Source: Portulaca oleracea
Taxonomy: Eukaryota; Streptophyta; Magnoliopsida; Caryophyllales; Portulacaceae
Assembly: GCA_029582165.1 (NCBI GenBank)
Contig: CM055883.1
Location: 23,835,501 to 23,899,500, forward strand
DNA length: 64,000 nt
Reading direction: 5' to 3'
Part shown: one piece after another, positions 10,637 to 22,700 of the stretch
How positions within the stretch are numbered: the stretch's first letter is position 1
Layout of the letters: each line of letters opens with the position of its first letter
The notes under the pieces: model-generated
Seen by the model: the letters and a program-made list of their open reading frames with translations, nothing else
Told to the model about the DNA's origin: nothing
Databases searched by the model: none
Program-made: the position numbers and the translations under genes

Positions 10637-11856
10637 TTATTCGAGCCCTGGAGCATTGGAGACACTATCTTATCAACAATGAGTTTATCCTACATAGTGA
10701 TCATGAAGCATTGAAGTATATCCAAGGGCAACACAAACTGAATCCACGCCATGCTAAGTGGGTCAAATTCATGCAAGCCTATCACTTTGTTATCCAACAC
10801 AAAGTTGGTCACTTGAACAAGGGTGTCGACGCATTATCTCGAAGGTATCTACTACTTCATGTCCTTGATTCACGTTTATTAGGGCTTAAACATATCAAAG
10901 AATTATATGCTGAAGATGAGGATTTCAAGGAGGTTTATGAAGCATGCAAGAAACATCCTCAGAATCAATATCATATGGAGAAGGGTTTCCTATTTCATGG
11001 GAATCAGCTGTGTATTCCCAAGACCAGTCTTAGAGAGCTTCTTATCTTAGAAGTTCGTGGAGGAAGCCTAGTAGGGCACTATGGTATTGAGAAGACCTAT
11101 CTCATGTTGAAGGAGCACTATTATTGGCAACATATGGTGAGAGATGTTGAGCATATGGTGAAGCGTTGTTCTATTTGCAACCTAGCCAAGAGCCATTCCC
11201 TACCTCAAGGGATATACACGCCATTGCCTATACCGGAAGGTCCTAGGGAAAATGTTGGTCTCGATTTCATTGTGGGACTACCTCGAACTCAATGTGGGAA
11301 AGACTCTATCATGGTGGTAGTTGATCGTTTTTCAAAGACGGCTCACTTTGTTCCTTGTTACACCACTTATGATGTTGTTAGAGTTGCTGAATTATACTTC
11401 CAAGAGATTGTGAAACTACATGGGATACCAAAGACTATGGTTTCAAATAGGGATGCTAAGTTCCTTAGTCACTTTTGGGTCACTCTATGGAAGAAGATGG
11501 GTACCAAGCTCAAGTTTAGCACGGCATGTCATCCCCAAACTGATGGGCAGACCGAGGTCACCAATCGGACCCTAGGTTTCTTACTAAGGTCCTTGGTGAG
11601 TAAAGATAAGAAGGGGTGGGATACATTACTCCCACATGCTGAATTCGCCTTCAACCGTACCCCTAGCAAGGCTACAGAACGTTCCCCCTTTCAAGTAGTC
11701 TATAGGAGGAACCCTATCACACCTATAAACCTCACGCCTACATCAATGAGGTTCAGTCACGAAGCAAGCAAGAGGGCCCAAGAGATCCAAAAGCTACATG
11801 AAGAAGTAAGGACGAGAATAACTAAGTATACTCAAAAAAACTTCAAGCTTAGCTAA
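10637..11856 (+). pseudogene. RNase H end and integrase of element III
   Basis: Open in one frame from 10711. The RNase H tail (HSDHEALKYIQGQHKLN, GVDALSRRY) comes first. The integrase zinc-binding domain follows (HYG...KEH...RCSICNLAK, an H-H-C-C arrangement), then the catalytic core with D in VGLDFIVG (about 11265), D in SNRDAKFLS (about 11450) and E in DGQTEVTNR (about 11555), so the DDE triad is present. The core would join linear cDNA to chromosomal DNA. A frameshift at about 11850 separates it from the C-terminal region. Confidence 0.86.
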
Positions 11857-12268
11857 CAAGAAGAGGAAGAAAGTCATATTCCAATCAGGAGATCTAGTAT
11901 GGGTTCACTTGAAGAATGAGAGGTTTCCCTCCAAGAGGAAAGGAAAGTTGGTTCCTAGATTCTTAGAGAGGATTGGGGATAATGCCTACAAGCTTGCATT
12001 GAATGAAGATTATGGTGGAAGTGCAACATTCAATGTAGCTGATCTTAAACCCTACTATGATGAAGAAGATGACCTTCCTAGTTTGAGGACAAACTCTTCT
12101 CAACAAGGGGGGAATGATAGAGGACCATCCAACTCATCAAATCCAAAGGAGGTCCATTTCATTTTCAACGAAGTAGAGAAGGCCCTAGAAGATGGATCTA
12201 TTATGGAGGCCCAAAAGCCAACTCATGTGGTGTGCTCTATCTTCCAAGAGAACGTCCAAACAAGCTAA
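11857..12268 (+). pseudogene. Integrase C-terminal region of element III, running into the LTR
   Basis: This continues pol after a one-base frame change: KNERFPSKRKGKLVPRFL and YKLALNEDYGGSATFNVADLK, the conserved C-terminal part of Ty3/gypsy integrase. No complete chromodomain is seen. The frame stays open through the polypurine tract and 154 bases into the LTR before its stop at 12266-12268. Confidence 0.75.
12105..12114 (+). promoter_or_regulatory. Polypurine tract of element III
   Basis: AAGGGGGGAA lies directly before the TG that starts the 3' LTR. This is the usual position for the primer of plus-strand DNA synthesis. Confidence 0.85.
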
Positions 12269-13011
12269 ATGTCTAAGTATTATTAGTGATATTTGTATTT
12301 TCCTTATTATTAGGAAAGTTCGTTATACATATTATTGGTAGTTAAGTTTGTTATAAGGCATAATGTCTAAGTAGTATATGTGTGTGAGTGTGTGACGTCT
12401 AGTAGGAGTAGAAGGACGTCTAGGAGGTGTTGCTTGGACGCCAATTAGGAGAATCCTAGTCTTGGATGGCTAATTGTGTAACTAATATAATTAGGATTAG
12501 GAAAGCCAAATCCTAGAAGAATTCATACAATTGTAACTAATCCCCTTGGGATTAGGAAATCCAAATCCTAGGAGGATTTGGTTGCTTAGGCGTCAAGTCA
12601 TTAATCCTAGTAGGATTAGGACTTAGCCTAGTATAAATAGGGAGGTTTGTAATCAGTCTAGACACTGATTTCGATTATGATGATATACAAACGAGCTTTG
12701 CTCACTTGAGAGTCTTCTCTTTCTTTTGTACTATTGTATCTTGAATTGGCTATTCAAGTAGTGAGGTAGAGCTTGTCTCTTTTACTTAGAATGTGTTTCT
12801 GTAACTAAGTAAAGGAAAAAGAAGCCCTAGGGATTATTAGGCTTGTGGTGTTTTTGTATCAAGTTCAATTCCCTTGAACACTTGAACTATATTATCTATC
12901 TTTAGTTAGATACCCTACTAACCCTAAGGCTTTTCGTCAATCCCCACCCTTTGTAAGATTGGTTGCACGTCACCCCTTGATGTGTAATTGAATTTTGTGG
13001 GCTGCATATCA
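12115..13011 (+). repeat. 3' LTR of element III
   Basis: Starts TGATAGAGGACC just after the polypurine tract and probably ends at GCATATCA (13011), giving TGATA...TATCA termini. It resembles the solo LTR at 15361-16760 in several blocks, such as the GGAGGCCCAAA and ATTGATGTGTAATTG-like stretches, so the two families are related. The right boundary is the least certain part. Confidence 0.7.
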
Positions 13012-13740
13012 CATAGTGACTAGTAATAGTATATGCCATGTCATTGCAACTCATACCTGAGTATTACTCCCTCCCTCCCCAAAATTTATCTGTTCTTATT
13101 TATTTATTCAAGGGAGACAAATGTTCAAGGCAAAAGCCAATACTGAAATTGCACCTGCTTGCTTAACTTGTTGAAACCTGTCCCTTAAAATATAATAGTA
13201 TTAACCAATACGTGATTTTAGTAGCTCCTCTGTCCAGTTTGCAATATCAAACATCCACAACGAAATTCAGTAACTGAAATCATATGAATCAGGATTACAA
13301 AAATCTACAAGTAAAAAAAAATAGAAGTAAAAAACCGTTCAGCTTAGATAACTACTTTTTCATAAGGTGAATTGAAGTTGGAATAATTAACTTGAGATCA
13401 CCTGCACAACAAAATAGAGCGTTATAAATAGGTCCGTTCAGTCAATCGACTCACTGACCCAGTCAACTAGCTGTAGCACAGTTCCGGCAAATTACATCAA
13501 AAAGACATGGAGGCAACAACGTAAATAACTATTAGATGAAGCAGATTTTGCATTAGTTAACAAGGTTTGTTTACAAACAGTATCAAGATGGGAAGAAAAA
13601 AACATGAAATCCCTACATAACATAGAAGTTGTTACAAAAGAACACATGAACTACGATGACATTTTACAAAGGCACTCTCTGTTGGTATCCTCCAAAGCCA
13701 AAACTCCAGCGACAACAAATCGAACATTCATTTGTTTCCA
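13012..13740. other. Downstream flank and 3' UTR of the HUA1-like gene
   Basis: AT-rich sequence with no open frame of interest. The part nearest 13740 must hold the 3' UTR of the minus-strand gene, but I see no unambiguous polyadenylation signal. A CTCCCTCCCTCCC stretch at about 13064-13080 recalls the Stowaway terminus without a partner end. Confidence 0.5.
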
Positions 13741-16700
13741 TCATATTCCTAGTCCCTGGGGTTCTGTATTACTTGTTTGCCATCCTCCACCTGATGCAGA
13801 TGCTTCTTTTCCGGCTACTGTGGAGGCCATGACCTCCCCTGGAGGAGGGTGATCAAACCTACATGACACTCCATATCCACACGTGCCTGTCTTCATGTAG
13901 AAGGGACAATGTTGAACCCCCTGCAATATTTTGGTATCAATAACCTTGAGACAAGAAAATGAACCCAATCATTGCATAATGTACACTGGCCCTTACATTG
14001 ACAATACAGTCAGGTCATTTTGGTTGGACCCTATATTTGAAAAGGACCTTGCCATAATCTCGTAAAAGAATGCATACGAGAACCAAATGAGACTCTACAA
14101 CATGTAGTTGAAAAAATTGCCTACATTGGAAGCAAGAATTGTCCAAAGTATGCTAGATGAAGGGCATTTTGCTATATACACTTTTTCAATAAGAGCATAA
14201 CTCAATTGGACATAGATAATCCCAACTTTTGGGGCTATTGGACAAAAATATACCAACCTTTTTTCTTCGATATGAATATATTAACTGCACGTCCTCTAGG
14301 GGATATTATTTTTAGACTTCCAACATTTTGGGCATATGAATTCGGACTCCCCAATTAGAGTCCTCCAATCTAGCCACAGCTATTAGCCAAGCCAGTTTTA
14401 TTATGTTTCAAAGTTAGAGAAGGTTGACAAAAATTTGTAAAAAGTTGACATATTTTAAAGGTCCTACTATTTATGTCCCAGGAACAATGTTAGCACATAT
14501 CTGTCAAATAGCCCCAATATGTCCAATTTCCTAATTTCTAAAGCTGACCAAACCGATGCAAAATCCTGTACCGTTGATAACGTGCAATTAACTTTACATG
14601 TAACCAACCAGCAAATAGCACCATGCAAGCATGGGGTTACTAGAGAGCATAGCTTTTTAGCACACAATTTCCTAATTTTTGGATTTTCTTAAGAAACCAG
14701 CACCTGCTAATTACTGTGTGATGCACATAACAGTTTAGACATGAAACACACAACACAAAGATCCTAAAGTTATTTACCAGCAAATGTTCTGATGCCTCTC
14801 AAGGCTTTGTTTGGTTGTTGGAAACTACAAATTTCCTTCCAAAATTTGGAGGAAGCGGGGGGAAATATGATAAAAATGAGTGAGAAAAGAGAATCTTCCT
14901 TCCATTTCATTTTCGATTCAGACGCTTTATTCCAATATTGAACAAAGAAAACACAATTGCAATAATGAGCAAAGAAATTGTGGCATTCCAATAATGAGCA
15001 AAGAAAAGACATACAAAAGCAGATGTCTTCCTAAAAAGCACATTAGTTAATGGCAACATACCTCTCTTCTAGGTAGGCCTGCCAGAGTGAGCTTGACATT
15101 TTGTTCTTGAGTTTGCTTTTTGGGTTTTTCAAACCTGTCAACAGGGTGATGGAACTTGCAGTTTTCCCCAAATTTACATTCTCCAGTTTTCATGTAGTAC
15201 TGTCCCAAAGAAGAGAAAAGCATAAATAGAAGTGAAAACTAGAGAGAACAAAGGATGGGACAGTCCAGTATAGGCATGGCGCATTGATTGTTAACACCTA
15301 GTTTTAGCATATCCAGCATTTGTGGTGGTTGTGGTTGTCAATGAGTGGGTGCGGGGTGGGTGATGTAAATCAGCCCACGCCAAGTCCCCCAAGCCCAATC
15401 AACAAGGCCCAATGGAAACTCCAGGCTATAGATAGGGTCCTTCATGAAGGAGATCCACCCAGCCCAAGCCCAACAAAGGAGATTCAGTTCAATCACATGG
15501 AGATAAAGAAGGCCAATGAAGAAGGATACAAGGTGGAGGCCCAAAGGTCAACCCATATGGAATGCTCTTTGTTCCCAGAGGATGTCCAAACATCCTAAAG
15601 GGTCCAAGTCCACACCAATCAAGTCCAAAGGAAGCTCCAAGTACACGTCCAAGGCTCAGTACCAAGCCCAAAGTGAATTTCACAATTTTGGCCTTTTGGA
15701 TGTAAACTTCACATTTCTAGCATTTAGTTATTATTTGTGAGTTTTATATTGTATTTTTATTATTTCTAGTCATGTGAGATGCCAAGTAATATATATAAAC
15801 TTGGACATCAAGTCATAGGAGTCTAAATTAGTCTAGAAGGTTCTAGAATGTTCTAGAATGATCTAGAAGGTGTGTTAGGCGTGTGATATGGGTAGCTTTG
15901 GCGCCAAGTAGCTGTTATAGTCCTAGATAAGGTTGGCTTATTTTGTAACTAATCCATCTTGGATTAGGAAAGCCAATTCCTATTAAGATTGATATTGTTA
16001 TAACTAACTCCCCTAGGATAAGGAATCCTAATCCAAGGAGAAGATAGTTACCTTAGGCGTCTAGTAGTAGTATTCCTTGGCTTGCACGCCAAGTAGGAGA
16101 GTCCTAATAGGTATGGGACTTAGTATAAATAGCTAGGCTTATAGCCTTTCAAAGGAACCTGATTTTGAGAATGAATACAAACAAGCTTTTAGCTTACCCC
16201 TTGAGTGTTTCGTGAGAACCTCGTTGATCTCTTCTATTGTATCTTGGTTTGACAACCAAGTGGTGAGGAAGAGCTTGAACCCTAAACCTAGAAGGTGTTT
16301 CTGTAACTAGGTTGAAGGTCAAGTAGCACTAGGGTTTCTTCTTGTGGTGTTTCTGTATCAAGATAGATCCCTTGAACTATCCTGGTTGCTTTTTATCTTT
16401 CTATCCTCTTAGTTAGATAAATCAAACCCTAAGGCAATCAACTATCACTCTCTCTCCTCCCCAACGTCCTCCCTCTTTCCCTCAACTAATTCCCTACTTT
16501 CAAGCAACTCTCTCTCTCTCGCAAAGGCCTCACACCAAATCCTCTCCCTCTCTCTCATGTCACTCTCTTCCAAATCTCCCTCCCATACTCTCTCACAAAA
16601 GACCTCACATCACAAATAGCCTTCCAAGATCCCGTCTTTCACGTGTTATTCCCTTCTCCATTCCCTAATTCACGCGAAGCATCCCACATTCAAATTGGTT

Positions 16701-19700
16701 GCATGTCTCTCATTGATGTGTAATTGATCAAGATCCAACCTTTGATCCCATTATACATCAGTGGGGGAGATAAATAAATAGTATGTAGTATGTCGTGCAC
16801 ATGCCATAAAGCCATACAACAATAGCCTCATGCATTGCTGGCTACGTTACCTGGACTCGGCTACTAGGGGTGTCGTACCAGGTCGACACGACACGACACG
16901 GATCCGTGGCGGACCTGAGCGGAATTGCGAGACACGGCCATGAACAAACCCTAATCAACAACAAACCCTAGATCGAACAATTGGACAACCAATTGGTGGG
17001 TGTTCGGGGTGGTAGTTGCGGGCTTTTGGTCAAATGGATGGCGCGACCCCACCGGTAGGTTTTCTCCGGCCAGAAGTCGCCGGTGAGAGAAGAGAGAGAG
17101 GAGAGAGAGGGAGCAGATGTTGCATATCATTGTGTTTTTTTGGAGAGAGGAGAGAGAAAGAGGGGGGGCGTGAAGAGCCACAGGCCCACATGGCCTAGGT
17201 TTTTTTTTGGATAATTTCTGTTGTAATTTTTTTGTACTTTTTAATAATTGGGCTGAATATATTCTCTGTATGGGCCAAGTCAATTTAAATTAAAGTATCC
17301 TTGGGTTCAATTTAAGGATGCCTCTAAAAAGATAATACGTAATATTTCACTTTTAATATAATCAAGGTTGTTAAAATCGGGATCCTAACTCGAAACTATA
17401 GGAAAGTTAGGATCGGAAATTAGCCCATGTAGGATCGTGGATCGTGTGTAAATAGTAGGATCGTGTCGAGAATTTCGGACCATAAAATCGTAGGATCAAG
17501 ATTTTAATAACTATGAATATAATTAAATATGTTATGCAACTAAGGGGTTGTGTTTCTCCTGCCGTGTCGGACCCTTGGATACCGTGTCCTCGTGTCCTTG
17601 AATTTTAGGGATGCCATGTCGGACCCTTGGATCCGATCCGTGTTCGTGTCGAACACCTATGTCCCGAGTCCATGTAACATAGATTGCTAGATATAAACAT
17701 TCATGACTGTCAGAAGACATGCAACTCATTGTGGGTTTACAATCAACACGGCAGACACTGTTTGTATTCTACCTTTGCCCTTGGCACTAAGGGACCAACC
17801 AATGACCCTTTAAACAACATGCAAGGAAATTAACTTGCATTTGTAAGTATGAACTCAGACTCCTCAGTCCTCACCTTACTTTCTTCAAATTCAGTTTGAA
17901 AGGGGATAATTACAAGCTAGGTTGCTAGCAACATGGAAAACTTGTTTCTTTCGAGCTTACATGGGTGTGTAGTTCAACATTTATGCTTCCATTATATTTA
18001 TTGCATGGTGTCAGTGAATCCCTCACTCCTATCAAACTTCCAATATTTTACAAGGTTTCATGGGCAGGGAAAAGCTACGTTGTCAACAGTGAAAAAAAAA
18101 GGTGGACCCTAAACAGTCCCTCTGTGTTCTTGCTAATTTGGAAATCCCAAGTCTCAACATCTCAGGCACAATTCACCTCAGAGAGCACGGTCATGTTGGT
18201 TTTAGTGAACCAAGGATGAAAGATGAAACAAAATATAATCTACTGCCCCAGTGCCCGCAGTAGCCATCCATTCGACGCCTTGACACGTATTTGAGTCCTC
18301 ACACTCAACAATGGACCAGGAAACCACAAAGATAAGGTAAATAGTAAATACGACCCTGTTTGGTCAGCAGAGGGGAAAATTCACAAGGACGAAAAGTAAA
18401 ACAGACTTTTTTTCCCTTTGTTTGAATAAACGAAAAATTAAGAAACTATCCCAACTCGCAGCACCAAATTTTATTCGCCCTTAAACTTTTACCCCACCTA
18501 TTTCTGCCCTGGGTTCAACTGCCCCCTCACCTCTCCAGTTTCTGTCAATTTCTTACCTGGCCCGTCATCTGTCTTTCCTATTTGCTTCCCTGTTAATGGA
18601 AACTAGTATTGAGAAGACAGACAGGATAGATGCAAATTATCTTGAGCTTTTTTATTTTATTGTTGATATTTTCATCCCTTTTCTAGAATTAATAACCTAA
18701 GATGCTGACTCTTGTCAACGTCATGAACTTAATATAGAAAACGAACGATCTTGAGCTGGTGACTGTCATTGACACCAGGCGACCTTCATGCAGTTGGAAG
18801 ACCGTCATGCCTTCCAATTTCAGATGGAAGCTGCTAGCAACTAGCAACGGAAGGAGAGTTTAGTACGGGAACTAGTGAGAGAAAGGGGAGAACCAAGAGA
18901 ATTTGATACAATTGCAGACCCTCAGGGTTGGAACCAGAATTTTCGATACTTCTCCTATTTTGGAAAAAGAAACATGATTGTGTAGAATAAACAGTTTTCT
19001 ACCTTATTGTCTATCACTTCTCTTGTCAAAGGAACTTTATTAAATCCAAACACTGGAAGTAAGCCAGTTCTCAATATTATATGAGTGTGTGCATTTTCCA
19101 GATTTTATCATGCCTCAGAGGACAGATTGAACAAGTTATCACCAACAGCACAAAAATATCATCTCTAGCACACTAGCAATTATTATATTGAATACACTTA
19201 ACACTCGCGGCCATAAAGTAGTAAAACACAAAACAAATGCACATGTATTTGTGCTTATAATAGTCCTACAAGGCAGGACAAAGGAACCACTATTCAATTC
19301 GAATTTTAAAGTAAATACTTACATCACATTCAATCTGCCCCGGGCGTTGAGGATAGATAGATGGGCCCAGTCCAAACTACAAGTCAAATTTATTATGTTA
19401 GTCCAACGATCACAATTATTAAAGCCAAATAGAAAACAAAGCATAAATTGCTAAGTTTATTAAGGTAGAAATAGGATACAGTCAGCAGCAAGATGATATT
19501 TTACACCATCTCATCTCATTTTAACATACGAAGCCAAACTCAAATATCATCATCAAAAGTTACAGCCTCAATATACAAAAAGGGATTTCCAACCACAAAA
19601 TCCCTTTGCACTTAAATATAACCTCCACATCCCTTTCTAATTTCTCAGCAAGAATACGTTATCAAATTAGTCAAAGTTCAATACGCATCTACAACTGAAA

Positions 19701-22700
19701 GGTCAAGCTTTAGAAGTTTAATCAACATTACAACAGCAAAAATCAAACGCTTAATCAAATTCTCCAAGTGGTTTCATCTTTCCTTTGATAAGCAAGGGTG
19801 TCCCGGCTAGCTTGTGCACGCCTTGACTATTCCCTAAGGGCCTAAAGTTAACCAACAGCAAAACCCTCCAGTGGCCCTGATGTGACTCAAACCTGTGACC
19901 GCTACTATAAGATCATAATAGCTCTCCTTGTGAGCTGTTAGGGCTGGGCATTTTTCGGTCCAAAATCGGTTTGACCCAAAGACCAACCAGACATGACCGA
20001 GGATATTTGGCCTGGTCCTCAGTCAATGGAATTTGAGTTTTTGGTTTTCGGTCCAGCCTAGTCTTGAAACCGAAGACAGACCGATGGGTGGATCAATAGG
20101 TAGTGTTTTACATGTTATACGGATGCGAGAAAGCAAGAACGAATTAAGAATCGCAGATTTCACGTGGCTTACTAATGTGTTAGGTAGAACTTAAAAGAGA
20201 GGAATAGCATCAAGCCATCAACTGATGATAAGAATACAGAATACGCATCATATACATAGGGAAATAATACTGGGCCCTAAAAACCCTAGCTGCCCCATAC
20301 ATACATACAGCCATCAGTTTCAGCCCACTGTGCTAGGTCTGCGAGAGGGGCTAAAACAGATTCAAAGCATATTCTAACATTATGTTTGGCCTTTACTCCT
20401 TCAGAGTTTGGTTTCCATTTCGGCCCTGCTCATTTCTCAATCTTCTCGAGTTCTGGGTAACCCTACGAGCTACCCCATCAGGGCTCCAAGTTGTCTCAAA
20501 TTTTAACATCTAAAAGTGAAACCTTTCTTCTACATTTCCAAGATAGGAAGGACAAGTAATGCTCAATGGCCACACATTATGTGGGATTTGCACCTGCTAA
20601 AAATGATACTCAACAAAACCAGGTGAAGAATCAAAATTTACCATTGCTTGACCTGATCTGGGGTGCAGATTATGGAGGATGGAAGCAGATGGATTGAAAA
20701 GCCCAATATTCAAACTAGCTACTGGAGAGCTGAGAAGTGCCTGGCCTATAGCAGCAGCAGGGGGGTTGATAACTGAGAAACGAAAGAAAGATTCAGTAAA
20801 ACTTTATTATTATTAAGTGATGATCATCAAAGGCAATCATTTTACTCTAAGAATATTTAAAACTACACACATATCTGAAGGGGGCTATTACATAGCAATC
20901 TGTACGTTTTACTTTTTTATAAATCACACACACACACACACAAAGCAATGCCTAGGAGTACCTATACCTATTTGCCTTCTTTGACAGCTACATAAATCGA
21001 AACTAAAACTATTGAAACAATCATTACTAATGATAATCATATGACCAAAACATCAGCAGGTTTCTTCTTAACCAGAAAAATTTAAAGCTAACCCCACAAT
21101 TTATTAACTTTAACTAACAAAAATTTGTGAAAACAAAGTTTAGGCAAATACTTTCATTAAATACAAAAGCTTTAAGTCTTTACTTCTTCTCCGTAAGTTT
21201 TTGGAAGACTGTTAAAACCTTAAACTAAAAAGCCCAAGGCGCAAAGTGGTCTGGAGCCTAGGCACGAGCTTCAAGGTGAAGGTGTTTGCATTTTGGCTGT
21301 GAGGTGCATTTCATATTAAACATATTATTTTGCTCGAAAACTCATTCCCGCGTGAATGCACTAGAGAAGAGTAGAGGTTTGAGTGTTCCTAGAGTCATTT
21401 TAAAGTTGGGGGTCAAATTAGGATACACAACAAAAAGAGGTATTCTTGGGCCTTCAGATCCAAAAGGGGCACAAAAAGGTAAAAACTGTCTGCTTTTCTA
21501 GGACATTTAGAAGGGGCTGCGCCTGAACCCCTCCAAGGGGCCACAGGTTGCACCCTGCAACAACCTAGACCTAGGGGCGGCCAGGGCATGCCTATTTAGA
21601 CTAAGGCTACAACTCTGCTCAACCAGAATTTACAAGAAAAGATAAATAATCAGCAGATAAGCAGGGAAAGCCATGCTACCGTTACCATTCCAATCTGGAT
21701 GATTGTAGCGGCAATTGGCTCCATATTTACAGCTGAAAGACAATGAACAGCATTTTTATTAAAAAACACCAGCGAGAAAGCATAAGACATAGTAGCTGAA
21801 ACAGCACACTGCAGTTGATATTCTGATATTCACCTGCCAGTTTTCATGTAGAATGGGCAATCTGTTTCACCCTATCATAGATAGATAGCAACAATTAGGC
21901 TTTAGTAAACAATATGAAAAGGCATAAAGATGCGAGAATCAACTTCACAGATTGCTATTTGGCTGAAAAGGGGAACAAAGCTCCAAAATTTCTTTTTCAA
22001 TCATTTGGTCTTTCTTTTCCTTTCAATTACATCAACTAGAAAATAGTGTCAGAAGTGTCAACAGAATCATGGAAGACAGAAAAGATACAAAAGGAATGAG
22101 ACATCCTCCACATAGACAGAAAAAAATGCAACCAGTGAAACGAGGCCAACCAGCCTTGCTCCCTATGAGACACTGCATCAGGTAAATAGTGTCATTGAAC
22201 AGACCGATATTGTGGAAAATATATCACTTCGCTCAAGATCATCCAGAGGCACAAAGCAATGGTTAACAATGAAAGGCTCAGAAAAACAAAAGGCAAAAAA
22301 AAAAAAGAAAAAAAAAGACGGCAATGCAGATTTAGGTAACTTTGAACACCGGACTGTATCACAGCATGATGTAGCTATAAGTTAAACACGAACCAACTAT
22401 AAATCGCCAACCAGATATGCTAATAAACATTATTTATGCAGCAATGGTGGGTTTCCCTAGACACTGAGGAGGGCAGTCAGTTGTAGACATAGGATGATCA
22501 ACATTATTTATTCAATCTAGAGGCAAAAGTTCATCACAATATTACTCGACATGCAACGGCAAGGAGTTTTTGTAGGCACCAAACCCACTTGAACAACAAA
22601 CAAGCTCTTCACTTTCAACTGTCAAATGGGATGGAAGATTATGCAGAGATGAAACGTAAAAGGTGAAACTATTTAACGAGTTCCCAACATTATGCAATCA

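Larger units (their letters stand above)
9371..13011 (+). mobile_element. Ty3/gypsy retrotransposon (element III), 5'-truncated, with 3' LTR
   Basis: From about 9371 the sequence encodes RT, RNase H, integrase and an integrase C-terminal extension, followed by a polypurine tract and a 3' LTR. It is related to elements I and II but clearly diverged. The 5' half (LTR, PBS, gag, protease) is missing. Lesions are a frameshift near 9865, a stop at 10261, a MITE in RNase H and a frameshift near 11850; otherwise it is well preserved. Confidence 0.85.

Noticed and set aside
19925..20110. Possible hAT-type end (AGGGCTGGGCATTTTTCGG)
   Set aside because: The phrase is often seen at plant transposon ends, but no matching second end or duplication was found.
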